Shown here piece by piece: positions 24,951 through 33,950 of a DNA stretch of 64,000 bases (positions are counted from its first letter, which is position 1; each line of letters opens with the position of its first letter). Under the pieces are notes generated by a model. It was not told the origin of the DNA and did not search any database. It saw nothing but the letters and a program-made list of their open reading frames with translations. Both the position numbers and the translations under genes were made by a program. The stretch is taken from NCBI RefSeq assembly GCF_030209755.1, contig NZ_JARVRH010000012.1, positions 186,001-250,000 on the forward strand. Reading direction: 5' to 3'. Origin of the DNA: Arthrobacter sp. efr-133-TYG-118. Lineage in GTDB: Bacteria > Actinomycetota > Actinomycetes > Actinomycetales > Micrococcaceae.

Positions 24951-25919
24951 ATGAGCGAGCTCCCCTCCCACTCCGTCACGCTGCGGTTCCTTGCTTCCCC
25001 CACCGACGTCGGACACAGCGGGTCCGTCGACGCCGGCACTGTCCTTGAGTGGGTGGACAAGGCGGCGTACGCGGCAGCGGTTGGCTGGGCGAAGTCCTAT
25101 TGCGTCACGGCATATGTGGGCAACATCTATTTCGCCGACCCTGTGAACAGCGGAGACATGGTCGAGGTCGAAGCGACCATCGTCTACACGGGCCGCTCCT
25201 CCATGCACATCCGGACCATCGTGTCCTCCGGCGACCCCAAGGGCGGCCCGGCCACGATGCGCAGCCAGTGCCTGGTGATCTTCGTTGCGGTCGGTCCCGA
25301 CGGCCGCCCGGTGCCAGTCCCCCAGTTCGAGCCCTCGACGCCGGAGGAAATCGAGCAGCGCGACAACGCCCTCGCGCGGATCGCCGTCCGGGAAAAGATC
25401 GTCGAAGCCATGAATGCACAGGAATATACCGACGCCGGCACTGCCGAGCGCGTTGTTCTCCGCTTCATGGCGGCCCCCACTGATGTGAACTGGGGCGGAA
25501 AGGTCCACGGCGGCATCGTCATGAAGTGGATTGATGAGGCCGCCTACGTCTGCGCTTCCCGGTACTGCGGCAAGGACACCGTGGCGGTGTTCTCCGGGGG
25601 CGTGCGCTTCTACCGCCCGCTCTTGATCGGCGACGTGGTGGAAGTAGAAGCCCGTCTCGTCTACACAGGCCACAAAGGAATGCATATTGCCGTCCATGTG
25701 CGCTCCGGAAACCCCAAGAGCCGTGAGATGAACCTGACCACGTACTGCCTCACGGTCATGGTGGCCAGGGACGAAACCGGCACGTCCGTTCCGATCCCTC
25801 CCTGGGTGCCGGAAACCGACGAGGACCGCCGCCTTCACGCCCACGCCCGCGAACTGCTGGAGATCCGAGGACGGGCTCCCGGAAACCGGATGCCGGATCA
25901 TTTGCTCAACGGCGGGTGA
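24951..25919 (+). CDS. Acyl-CoA thioesterase with tandem hotdog domains
   Basis: This 322-aa protein is two hotdog-fold repeats in one chain (about 5-135 and 165-300). Each has the pattern VTLRF/VLRFMAAPTDVN...G..V..WVDKAAYAAA or WIDEAAYVCA, then VYTGRSSMHI or VYTGHKGMHI. The arrangement resembles ACOT7/YciA-type acyl-CoA hydrolases fused in tandem. It should hydrolyse acyl-CoA to free acid and CoA. The ATG at 24951 is chosen because the upstream extension is low-complexity and overlaps the DoxX gene. Confidence 0.85.
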   Translation: MSELPSHSVTLRFLASPTDVGHSGSVDAGTVLEWVDKAAYAAAVGWAKSYCVTAYVGNIYFADPVNSGDMVEVEATIVYTGRSSMHIRTIVSSGDPKGGPATMRSQCLVIFVAVGPDGRPVPVPQFEPSTPEEIEQRDNALARIAVREKIVEAMNAQEYTDAGTAERVVLRFMAAPTDVNWGGKVHGGIVMKWIDEAAYVCASRYCGKDTVAVFSGGVRFYRPLLIGDVVEVEARLVYTGHKGMHIAVHVRSGNPKSREMNLTTYCLTVMVARDETGTSVPIPPWVPETDEDRRLHAHARELLEIRGRAPGNRMPDHLLNGG

Positions 25920-25982
25920 CATTTCGTCTATCGATGCGACCCACGTCTGCTACACGGGCTGGATTGTCTGCATCAGCTCAAC

Positions 25983-26990
25983 TCAGCCCCGCGCCTCGAT
26001 ACCGGACCGAAGAGCGACCGTGCGGAAGCCGCAGTTGCCGGACGAGGATTCCGGGGTGTTGGAGGTGCGGGCAGCAACCCGGTAGCGGTTGCAGTAGGAG
26101 TCGTGGCAGAGGTAGGAGCCTCCGCGCATGACGCGCCCGGCGCCGATCGTGGGTCCTTGCGGGTTGTCGGCGGGTGAGTTGCGGTAGTACCTGGGCAGGA
26201 ACCAGTCTGCGCACCATTCCCACACGTTGCCGGCCATTTCGTAGAGCCCGTACCCGTTGGGCTTGAAGGTGCGCACGGGGGCGGTGCCCAGATGCCCGTC
26301 CTCAAGCGTGTTGGTCCTGGGGAAGGTGCCTTGCCAGATGTTGCAGCGGTGCTCACCGCCGGGAGTCAGCTCGTTGCCCCAGGCGTAGCGCATACCGTCC
26401 AGGCCTCCGCGGGCGGCGTACTCCCATTCTGCCTCGCTCGGCAGGCGACGTCCTGCCCAGTCACAGTACGCCAGAGCGTCGTTGTGCGAAACGTGCACCA
26501 CGGGATGGTCCGGGATTTGTTGCCAGTTCGACGACGGTCCAGTCGGGTGCGCCCAGTCGGCCCCGCTGACGTTCAACCACCACGGCGCGCCGGCGGCAGC
26601 ACCGAGGATAGCGTCGGCAAGGGCGGTGGAGAGCAGGTGGAACACGGCCGAGGAGCCGTACTGTTCGGCCTCCGTCTTGTATCCGGTGTCTTGGACGAAT
26701 GCGGCGAACATTTCATTCGTTACTGCCGTGGCGTCTATCCCGAAACCGTCCAGGCGCACCTCGTGCACGGGGGTTTCACCGTCCGTCGGATAGCCTTCCC
26801 CGAAAGCGTCCCCCATGGCGAAGCGACCACCGGGAACCGGGAGATCGTCATGCGTGTTCCCCGGGATCTGGGGCCGGCTTGTGAGCTGCAGCCGCTCGAT
26901 CCCGAACTGAGTGATGCCGGGGCCGTCTCTGTCGCTGCTGCTGGGACGAGAAGTGGCGCAGCAACTCCCAGCCGAGTCCAATGAGGACAT
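25983..26990 (-). CDS. Formylglycine-generating enzyme (sulfatase-activating)
   Basis: This 335-aa FGE-sulfatase (SUMF1) domain protein has PGGRFAMGDAFGEGYPTDGETPVHEV near the start and then RLPSEAEWEYAARGG, NGYGLYEMAGNVWEWCADWF and RVMRGGSYLCHDSYCNRYR. The pair Cys295/Cys300 matches the two active-site cysteines that bind copper in aerobic FGEs. It converts the Cys of the CxPxR motif in type I sulfatases to formylglycine. A Cys-type sulfatase lies across the divergent promoter, its likely client. A good ribosome site (AAAGGAAAG) precedes the ATG at 26990. Confidence 0.92.
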   Translation of the reverse strand: MSSLDSAGSCCATSRPSSSDRDGPGITQFGIERLQLTSRPQIPGNTHDDLPVPGGRFAMGDAFGEGYPTDGETPVHEVRLDGFGIDATAVTNEMFAAFVQDTGYKTEAEQYGSSAVFHLLSTALADAILGAAAGAPWWLNVSGADWAHPTGPSSNWQQIPDHPVVHVSHNDALAYCDWAGRRLPSEAEWEYAARGGLDGMRYAWGNELTPGGEHRCNIWQGTFPRTNTLEDGHLGTAPVRTFKPNGYGLYEMAGNVWEWCADWFLPRYYRNSPADNPQGPTIGAGRVMRGGSYLCHDSYCNRYRVAARTSNTPESSSGNCGFRTVALRSGIEARG

Positions 26991-27036
26991 GCTCTTTCCT
27001 TTCGGCGGTCGGATGCTTCATCAGAATACTGCCATT

Positions 27037-27103
27037 ATTCCACTTGTGTCATCAACAGAGTATTCCAATTGTCTCATTGACGAACCATTCCACTTGTGGC
27101 ATC
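27037..27103. repeat. Three 17-bp direct repeats at exact 25-bp spacing
   Basis: Copies begin at 27037, 27062 and 27087 with consensus ATTCCAmTTGTnnCATy. The outer two match at 16 of 17 positions (attccacttgtgtcatc and attccacttgtggcatc) and the middle copy diverges more. They fill the 170-bp region between the divergent FGE and PadR genes. They are best read as an array of regulator-binding sites for the locus. Confidence 0.75.
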
Positions 27104-27160
27104 CTAATTTTCAGCAGGGTGACCCGGATCACTACGCAACACCACCAAATGGAGATAAGC

Positions 27161-27775
27161 ATGAAACTCGAACATATTCTGCTCGGAGTCCTGCTGGAAC
27201 ACCCGAGCACGGGGTATGAACTCAAGAAATTCCTCGACTCGTATGGTCGATTCCTCCGCTCGAACACGCAAATGAGCCAGGTCTACCGATCGCTGGGAAC
27301 CATGGAGAAGCAGGCCTTGGTGGCACACAGCGTGGACCCACGTCCAGGAGCCCAGGACGCGAAGACCTACCGTGTCACCGACGAGGGGGCGACTGTGTTT
27401 CTTGACTGGTTGACCGGCCCGTACCACCCGGCCAGCCGCTTTCAGGACCCTGAACTCGGTGCCCGGTTGGCCTTTGCCGGCTTCATGAGCGCCGAACAGC
27501 TCCTCAGGATTCTCGACGTTGAAATCCAGACCCGCCAGGACGAAATCGCACGATACCGGTACCGCGACCGCCGCGAGACTTGGGCACCCACCATCCCCTT
27601 CGACGCCGAATTGGCCGAATCGGTCGGAGAACGGATGCACACCAAGGGCGCGAATGCGATGGACGCCCACGTCGCCTTTCTGGTTGAGCTGCGGCGCGAA
27701 CTGCTGGACGGCAAGCTCTCCTCCCGCTCCCTGACGGCGGTCCCCGGCGACATGTCTGCCGACAATACCCGCTGA
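27161..27775 (+). CDS. PadR-family transcriptional regulator
   Basis: This 204-aa protein has the PadR winged-HTH at 1-85 (LEHILLGVLLEHPSTGYELKKFLDS...YRSLGTMEKQALV...YRVTDEGATVFLDWL). A C-terminal helical Vir-type dimerisation domain of about 110 residues follows. It is the first gene of the sulfatase operon and probably represses it, and perhaps the FGE gene, through the three repeats upstream. The ligand is unknown. The ATG at 27161 follows GGAG; the longer frame to 26981 crosses the repeat array and is rejected. Confidence 0.87.
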   Translation: MKLEHILLGVLLEHPSTGYELKKFLDSYGRFLRSNTQMSQVYRSLGTMEKQALVAHSVDPRPGAQDAKTYRVTDEGATVFLDWLTGPYHPASRFQDPELGARLAFAGFMSAEQLLRILDVEIQTRQDEIARYRYRDRRETWAPTIPFDAELAESVGERMHTKGANAMDAHVAFLVELRRELLDGKLSSRSLTAVPGDMSADNTR

Positions 27776-27828
27776 GTTCAGCAATCGACTCCTCGGCGTT
27801 GCGCCGGCGGCCATTAGGAAGGACCCCG

Positions 27829-29595
27829 ATGCGGGCCATCAATCTCATGTTTGACAGCCTCAACAGGCACATGCTCTCCCCTTATGCGGCGGACACTTTC
27901 GTCAACGCCCCCAACTTCGCCCGCCTTGCGGCTAAGACGGCGACCTTCGAAAACTTCTACGCCGGCTCCATGCCATGCATGCCCGCCCGCCGTGAAATGC
28001 ACACAGGCCGCTACAACTTCCTCCACCGCAGCTGGGGTCCGCTGGAGCCCTTTGATGACTCCATGCCCGAAATGCTCAGCAAAGCCGGCGTGCACACGCA
28101 CCTCGTCTCCGACCACCCCCATTACTGGGAAGACGGCGGCGCAACCTACCACCCCCGTTACACCACGTGGGAGTTCTTCCGGGGCCAGGAGGGGGACCCC
28201 TGGAAGGGGGTGGTTGGACCCACGTGCAGCTCACACGACCGCTACGCCGGAATGAAGCGCCAGGACCTGATCAACCGCAGTTACATGGCCACCGAGGCGG
28301 ATCACTCCCAGACCAAGACGGTGGACGCCGGCCTGCATTTCATCGATACCAACCACGACGCAGACAAGTGGATGCTGCAGATCGAGCTTTTCGACCCCCA
28401 TGAGCCCTTCTTCACACACAACGCTTACAAGGCAATGTACGAACACGACTACGACGGCCCGGAGTTTGATTGGCCCGGCTATCAGAAGGTCACCGAGCCG
28501 CAAGAGCAGGTAGAACACGCCCGCTTCGAATACGCGGCCCTGGTTTCCATGTGCGACAAGTCCCTCGGACGGGTACTGGATGCCATGGACCGCCACAACA
28601 TGTGGGAGGACACCCTCCTGCTGGTCAACACCGATCACGGATTCCTGCTCGGCGAACACGGCTGGTGGGCGAAATCCGTCCAACCCTGGTTCAATGAACT
28701 CGTCCATCTACCCATGTTCCTGTGGGACCCGCGCACGGGCGGCAAGGACACCAGCCGCGGAGCACTCGCCCAGACCATTGACATCGCACCCACCATGCTG
28801 CGCTTCTTCGGCCTTGAACCTACCCCCGACATGCAAGGCCAGGACCTCGCCCTCGTCCTCGAAAGCGACGCGCAGGTCCGCGAAGCCGCCCTGTTCGGCA
28901 TCCACGGCGGTCACGTCAACGTCACCGATGGCCGCTACGTCTACATGCGCGCCGCCATCGACTCCTCCAATACGCCCCTGGAGGAGTTCACGCTCATGCC
29001 GACCCACATGCGCTCACGGTTCGGCGTTGACGAACTCGCCCAATGGCAACCTGCAGAACCCTTTGCCTTCACCAAAGGACTGCGGACCCTTCAGGTCCGT
29101 GCGTCGTCGATGATGAACTCCTGGGGCCACGGGACCCTGCTGTTCGACCTCGAAACCGACCCCCAGCAAGAGCACCCCGTAGTTGACGACGAGCTGGAGC
29201 TACGCATGCTGAGGCTTCTAGCGGGTCTCATGCACGCAAACGACGCACCCCAAAGCCAGTTCCAACGACTCGGCATCCCCTTCGACCTTGAACCGGACAA
29301 TCAGCACCTGCTCGCCGGCAAGCAAGCAGACAGGTCCCGGCAAGCCCTGGAGCCGCTTCCCCCCCTGGCCAACTTCCCGGACGGAGGATTGGCGCTAACG
29401 GTCCCCGTCCTTGAGCTCCTCCAGGATGACCGAAGCCGCCAAGCCCTGGAGAAGCATCTCCCCGACCTTGTCCACACTGAGCTCGTTAACGTCCCCGCCC
29501 AGCTCAGCCTCTATCGGCTGGCAGCCGTCATCCCGCTGTCCACGAGCGCCCTCCACGCCATCTCCAAAGAACTGACCGCCGTCCCTATGGCGTGA
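27829..29595 (+). CDS. Cys-type sulfatase (S1 family)
   Basis: This 588-aa type I sulfatase of the alkaline phosphatase superfamily has the formylglycine motif CMPAR at 50-54, in which Cys50 is the residue to be modified. Asp9 in MFDSLNRHML and Asp269-His270 in NTDHGFLLGEHG supply metal ligands. No signal peptide is present, so it acts in the cytoplasm on an imported sulfated compound. The partners are the FGE opposite, an MFS transporter and a GH3 glycosidase in the same operon. Together they suggest a sulfated glycoside or saccharide as substrate; the exact ester is unknown. AGGAAGGA precedes the ATG. Confidence 0.9.
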   Translation: MRAINLMFDSLNRHMLSPYAADTFVNAPNFARLAAKTATFENFYAGSMPCMPARREMHTGRYNFLHRSWGPLEPFDDSMPEMLSKAGVHTHLVSDHPHYWEDGGATYHPRYTTWEFFRGQEGDPWKGVVGPTCSSHDRYAGMKRQDLINRSYMATEADHSQTKTVDAGLHFIDTNHDADKWMLQIELFDPHEPFFTHNAYKAMYEHDYDGPEFDWPGYQKVTEPQEQVEHARFEYAALVSMCDKSLGRVLDAMDRHNMWEDTLLLVNTDHGFLLGEHGWWAKSVQPWFNELVHLPMFLWDPRTGGKDTSRGALAQTIDIAPTMLRFFGLEPTPDMQGQDLALVLESDAQVREAALFGIHGGHVNVTDGRYVYMRAAIDSSNTPLEEFTLMPTHMRSRFGVDELAQWQPAEPFAFTKGLRTLQVRASSMMNSWGHGTLLFDLETDPQQEHPVVDDELELRMLRLLAGLMHANDAPQSQFQRLGIPFDLEPDNQHLLAGKQADRSRQALEPLPPLANFPDGGLALTVPVLELLQDDRSRQALEKHLPDLVHTELVNVPAQLSLYRLAAVIPLSTSALHAISKELTAVPMA

Positions 29596-29634
29596 CCCCA
29601 GCACAGCCTGACAATGTAGACAGGACAAAAGCCC

Positions 29635-30993
29635 ATGAGCACCCAACCCAGCCCCGCACTCACCGCAGACACTCCCTCTGAAGGAGCCGACCAAGCCAGG
29701 AAGGTTCCCTACCGCTGGAGGAATCTTACAGTCCTCACCGGTGTCACGGTGGTGGACAACACCGAAGTCGGTCTCAGCGCCACCCTCTTTCCCACCATCG
29801 CAGATGCCCTGAAATTGCAGAGCAGCCACCTGGGCCTGCTTGCCGCCCTCGGAAAACTTGTTTCGGTTCCGGCCGGCCCTGCCTGGACATGGCTTGCGGG
29901 GAAGATCGGGCGCCGCAACGCGCTCCTTGCCACGACCCTCACCGGCGGCGTCTTCGGTATTGCCGCAGGTTTCTCCCACGACTTCATCCAACTATTGATA
30001 TTCAACACGCTCATGTCTGCGGCGATAATCGGTGGAAGCCCCATCGCGAACGCAATCATCGCCGATTCCTTTGACGACAGCCAGCGCGCAAAGGCGGCCG
30101 GCTACTTCTATGGATTCATGAGCCTCATCGGCTCTTTCATTGCCCCTCTGGTCGCACTGTTCACAGGCATTACTGATGGCTGGCGGTTCGGCATGTGGAC
30201 CATCGGCGCGATATGCATCCTGGCCGGCCTGGTGGTGGCCCTGTTCCTGAAAGACCCGGGCGTAGGCGCGTCAGAGAAGCAACTCGCCGATCTGGGAAGC
30301 CGCGAGGACTTGGCCCCCAAAGTCACAGTGCGCTCCGTCCTCTCGCTGTTCCGCGTTCCCAGCTTCTCCGTCATGATGCTCTCCAGGCTTCTCTCCGGAC
30401 ACCTGCTCATCATGATCTTCGGCATACAGTTCCTCGTCGCCGAGCGGGGATTTACCAACGCGGTCGCTGCCATAGTCTTCGTACCGTTCGGCCTCGGCTA
30501 CTTCGCCGGCACCGCTGGAGGAGGTTGGCTCGTGGCCCTGCTGGACCGGATCTCACCGGCCCGCGGCCGGGTAGCCTACCTGCAGGGAGCCCAGATCCTC
30601 TTCGCCGCCGTGGCGTTCTTCGCAACGCAATTCCACTATGACAACATCGGCATCTATGGCACCCTTTGGGCGCTGATGGGCTTCGCCCAAGGCGCCAACC
30701 CGCCCGTTAACCGACCCGTCGTCGCCGCGGTGGTACTCCCCGAACTGCGTGGACAGGCTTTTGCCATCTTCCTGACCGTGTTCGAGACGATCGGCTGGGC
30801 CGTCTTTTCGCTCGCGGCGGGAGCGCTGGCCGCGACGCTCGGCATTCAGTTGGTATTCCTCTGGACCTTGGTCATCCTCATGCTGGTCAACGCAACCGTT
30901 CTCACGGCCCTCTACTTCAGCTACCCGCGGGACGTCGCTCGTGTCCGGGACACGCTCGAGAAGCGCCGCCAGGAAGCCCTCCTTAAGGAATGA
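29635..30993 (+). CDS. MFS transporter
   Basis: This 452-aa major facilitator protein has 12 predicted helices, the loop-2 motif LAGKIGRRNALLATTLTGG, and a soluble N-terminal tail of about 30 residues. The central loop (about 205-235) is charged. It lies 39 bp after the sulfatase gene and before the GH3 gene, so it probably imports the sulfated glycoside the locus degrades. The family gives no substrate specificity. Confidence 0.87.
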   Translation: MSTQPSPALTADTPSEGADQARKVPYRWRNLTVLTGVTVVDNTEVGLSATLFPTIADALKLQSSHLGLLAALGKLVSVPAGPAWTWLAGKIGRRNALLATTLTGGVFGIAAGFSHDFIQLLIFNTLMSAAIIGGSPIANAIIADSFDDSQRAKAAGYFYGFMSLIGSFIAPLVALFTGITDGWRFGMWTIGAICILAGLVVALFLKDPGVGASEKQLADLGSREDLAPKVTVRSVLSLFRVPSFSVMMLSRLLSGHLLIMIFGIQFLVAERGFTNAVAAIVFVPFGLGYFAGTAGGGWLVALLDRISPARGRVAYLQGAQILFAAVAFFATQFHYDNIGIYGTLWALMGFAQGANPPVNRPVVAAVVLPELRGQAFAIFLTVFETIGWAVFSLAAGALAATLGIQLVFLWTLVILMLVNATVLTALYFSYPRDVARVRDTLEKRRQEALLKE

Positions 30994-31097
30994 CAAGGGT
31001 GACTGGGCCCACCCCTTGAAACAAGCTACTTCCCCCAATCACGCAACTGACCGAGCATGTTCCATTCGGGACCAGCACGGCAGACAAGAAAGCAGCC

Positions 31098-33581
31098 ATG
31101 GAAACCCTTACCTCAAAAATGCCCCCCGAGGCCACCACTGATCAGCGCCTCGAAGCACTGCTGGCCAAACTCACGCTCGAGGAGAAGGTCCGGCTCCTGA
31201 CCGGCCGGGATTTCTGGACCACCTGGCCGATGGAGAAGATCGGGCTGCGCCGGATGCTGTTCTCGGACGGGCCTACGGGGGTGCGTGGTGAGGTGTGGGA
31301 TGAGCGGCAGCCGTCAATGAACTTCCCGTCCGCGACGGCGATCAGTTCGTCCTGGGATCCTGCCATGGCGGACCGTTTGGGGGCTGCTTCGGCGGTCGAG
31401 GCCCGGCGCAAGGGTGTCGACGTCGTTCTCGGCCCGACGATCAACCTGCACCGTTCCCCGCTGGGTGGCCGGCATTTCGAGGCGTTCAGCGAGGACCCGG
31501 TCCTGACCGCCGAACTTGCGGCGGCGTATGTGGCCGGGGTCCAGCGCAACGGCGTGGGCGCCACCCCCAAGCACTACGTGGCCAACGACTCGGAGACGGA
31601 CCGGTTCACCGTGGACGTGCTCGTCGACGAGCGACCCCTCCGCGAGCTGTACCTACTGGCCTTCGAGAAAGCCATCGTTGAATCCCGCGCCTGGCTGGTG
31701 ATGAGCGCATACAACTCGGTCAACGGTGCCACGGCCACGGAAAACGAGTTGCTGGAATCACCCTTGAACAGTGAGTGGGGTTTCGACGGCGTCGTGATCA
31801 GCGACTGGACCGCCGTGCGCAGCGTCGACTCCGCCAACGCTTCCCAGGATCTGGTCATGCCCGGCCCTGACGGGCCGTGGGGCGCGGAGCTTGTGCTGGC
31901 GGTCAAGTGCGGCAAGGTCCCGGAGGCCAGCATTGACCGGAAAGTCCTGCGGATCCTGCAGCTGGCCGCCCGGGTGGGCGCCTTGGAGGGCTTCGAACCC
32001 GCGGCCGCGGAGCCGGTGGACCACGAGGACCCGCTCGCGTTCGCGAGGGAAGCGTCCGCGGCCGGCACCGTGATGGTGAAGAACGACGGCGTGCTGCCGC
32101 TCGACCCTGCCTCCGTTGCCAAGATCGCCGTGATCGGGCACAACGCCTTGCAGGCCCGGACCCAAGGTGGCGGATCGGCCACTGTGCTGCCCGAGAAGAT
32201 CGTGACACCGCTGGACGGGATCCGTACGGCCTTCGGCAGGGAGAACGTCAGTTACAGTGTCGGCGCAGTAGTGCAGGAAGGCGTCGCCGAACTGCCGTTG
32301 GAGCAGCTGACCAACCCGGTCACGGGCGGCCCGGGGCTGCGGGTGCGGTTCTTTGCCTCCACCGACACCGAGCTCTTCGCGGAGGACCGCCGTTCCACTG
32401 CATTGGTTTGGTTCGGCGGGGACGCGCCGATCGCGGAGTCATCCCTGGTGCAGTTCCACACCCTCTACACCCCGGAGGAGACCGGCACCATCCGGTTGGG
32501 CTTCTCGACAGTGGCTCACGGGCGGATCTTCGTGGACGGGCAACTCCGGCACGAAGCCACCATCGTCCCCGTTGGCACCGACCTGGGTGCGGCGTTCCTC
32601 GCCCCGCCCTCGGAAACCATCCCGGTCCAGGTCACCGCCGGCACACCCATCGACGTCCGGGTCGAACTGGACATCCCCAACGGCGCCGGTACGCTCTCCA
32701 ACACGCTCAGCGTCACAATCGGCACGGAGACCGACAACTCCGACCCCGAAAAGCTCATCATCGAAGCGGCGAAGGCCGCCCGGGAAGCGGACATCGCCGT
32801 CGTCGTGGTCGGCACCAACTCCCACGTGGAATCGGAAGGCTACGACCGCACAACCCTGGACCTGCCCGGCATGCAGGACCGCCTGGTCCACGCCGTCGCC
32901 GCCGCCAACCCGCGCACCATCGTGATCGTCAACTCCGGATCCCCCGTCATCATGCCCTGGCGTCACGAGGTCGCGGCCACCCTGATCGGCTACTTCGGCG
33001 GGCAGGAGTTCGGCAACGCCCTCGCGGACATCCTCACGGGCGCCGCCGAGCCCGGCGGCCGGCTTCCGACCACGTGGCCCGCTACCCAGGGCAGCGTACC
33101 CGTCCTCAACACCACCCCCGACGCTGCCGGCAAACTCCGCTACGACGAAGGCATCCACCTCGGCTACCGGGCCTGGCTCAAAACCGGTGCCACCCCCGCC
33201 TACGATTTCGGGTACGGCCTGGGCTACACCACCTGGACACTCGACTCCCTTGAAGCGCCAGTCAACCTTGCCGCGGCCGCCGGGGTCCTGCCGCTCGCCG
33301 TGAGCTTGACCAACACGGGCAAACGCGCAGGCAAGCAAGTTGTGCAGATCTATGCAGAAAAGCCCGGCTCCGTCGTGGACCGCCCGGTCCGCTGGCTCGT
33401 TGCCTCCACCCCTGTGTGGGCCGAACCCGGCGAAACCGTATCGACGGTCCTCAACGTTCCCGTTCGGCTCCTGGCCTATTGGGACAACGGCTGGAACTAC
33501 GAACCCGGCAAGTACCAACTCCGGGCCGGATTCTCCGTGACAGACCTGCCAGCCGCTGCAACGGTGGTGCTCACGCCATGA
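31098..33581 (+). CDS. GH3 beta-glucosidase-type glycosidase with PA14 insert
   Basis: This 827-aa GH3 enzyme has an N-terminal TIM barrel with FSDGPTGVRGE, a KHYVANDSETDR loop and nucleophile Asp236 in VVISDWTA. A (beta/alpha)6-sandwich domain follows with VVVVGTNSHVESEGYDR, whose Glu is a candidate acid/base. A PA14-like insert lies at about 415-550. A C-terminal fibronectin-III-like domain contains YDFGYGLGYTTW and VVQIYAEKPG. No signal peptide is visible, so it acts inside the cell on an imported glycoside. It is next to last in the sulfatase operon and overlaps the following small gene by 4 bp. Confidence 0.93.
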   Translation: METLTSKMPPEATTDQRLEALLAKLTLEEKVRLLTGRDFWTTWPMEKIGLRRMLFSDGPTGVRGEVWDERQPSMNFPSATAISSSWDPAMADRLGAASAVEARRKGVDVVLGPTINLHRSPLGGRHFEAFSEDPVLTAELAAAYVAGVQRNGVGATPKHYVANDSETDRFTVDVLVDERPLRELYLLAFEKAIVESRAWLVMSAYNSVNGATATENELLESPLNSEWGFDGVVISDWTAVRSVDSANASQDLVMPGPDGPWGAELVLAVKCGKVPEASIDRKVLRILQLAARVGALEGFEPAAAEPVDHEDPLAFAREASAAGTVMVKNDGVLPLDPASVAKIAVIGHNALQARTQGGGSATVLPEKIVTPLDGIRTAFGRENVSYSVGAVVQEGVAELPLEQLTNPVTGGPGLRVRFFASTDTELFAEDRRSTALVWFGGDAPIAESSLVQFHTLYTPEETGTIRLGFSTVAHGRIFVDGQLRHEATIVPVGTDLGAAFLAPPSETIPVQVTAGTPIDVRVELDIPNGAGTLSNTLSVTIGTETDNSDPEKLIIEAAKAAREADIAVVVVGTNSHVESEGYDRTTLDLPGMQDRLVHAVAAANPRTIVIVNSGSPVIMPWRHEVAATLIGYFGGQEFGNALADILTGAAEPGGRLPTTWPATQGSVPVLNTTPDAAGKLRYDEGIHLGYRAWLKTGATPAYDFGYGLGYTTWTLDSLEAPVNLAAAAGVLPLAVSLTNTGKRAGKQVVQIYAEKPGSVVDRPVRWLVASTPVWAEPGETVSTVLNVPVRLLAYWDNGWNYEPGKYQLRAGFSVTDLPAAATVVLTP

Positions 33582-33805
33582 TGACAGCAGCAGTCCCAAT
33601 GGCTCCGGTCCCGGACCTGGTCGAAGTCAGCGTCCAAGACTCCGCACAGCTCGACCAGGCCCTCAAAGACGGGATCGCGGGGGTCATGGCCGCAGCCACC
33701 CTGCACCACACAGGCGTTATGGTCATCCGCACCGGTCCGGGCCGTTACGTTGTGAGGGTGCATCCGGAAGTTCCATACGGACTTATCCGCCAGCAATATC
33801 AATAA
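33578..33805 (+). CDS. Small hypothetical protein coupled to the GH3 gene
   Basis: This 75-aa protein starts at the ATG that overlaps the GH3 stop (ATGATG), so translation is coupled. The sequence has a predicted helix (SAQLDQALKDGIAGVMAAATLH) and then GVMVIRTGPGRYVVRVHPEVPYG, which looks like two beta-strands. No family is recognised. Coupling and the downstream terminator make it a genuine last gene of the operon. Confidence 0.7.
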   Translation: MMTAAVPMAPVPDLVEVSVQDSAQLDQALKDGIAGVMAAATLHHTGVMVIRTGPGRYVVRVHPEVPYGLIRQQYQ

Positions 33806-33820
33806 GGCGGGCCCGTAAAA

Positions 33821-33861
33821 CCCCGACGGCGGCACTCAAGAAATGAGCGCCGCCGTCGGGG
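33821..33861 (+). terminator. Terminator of the sulfatase/GH3 operon
   Basis: An 18-bp stem (33821-33838 with 33844-33861) has one mismatch and a 5-base loop. Its core CGACGGCGGCACTC is the same as in the hairpin after the RidA gene. Confidence 0.8.
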
Positions 33862-33950
33862 GCTTGCGGTGCGATGGAGTCGGTTGCCGAGCGCGCCACC
33901 CCGGTCAAGCCTGAGGTTATTCGAGTTTGTCGATGCACGCCTGAGGCCGG

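Noticed and set aside
27037-27103. CRISPR array
   Set aside because: Only three 17-bp repeats with 8-bp gaps, no spacers of normal length and no cas genes.
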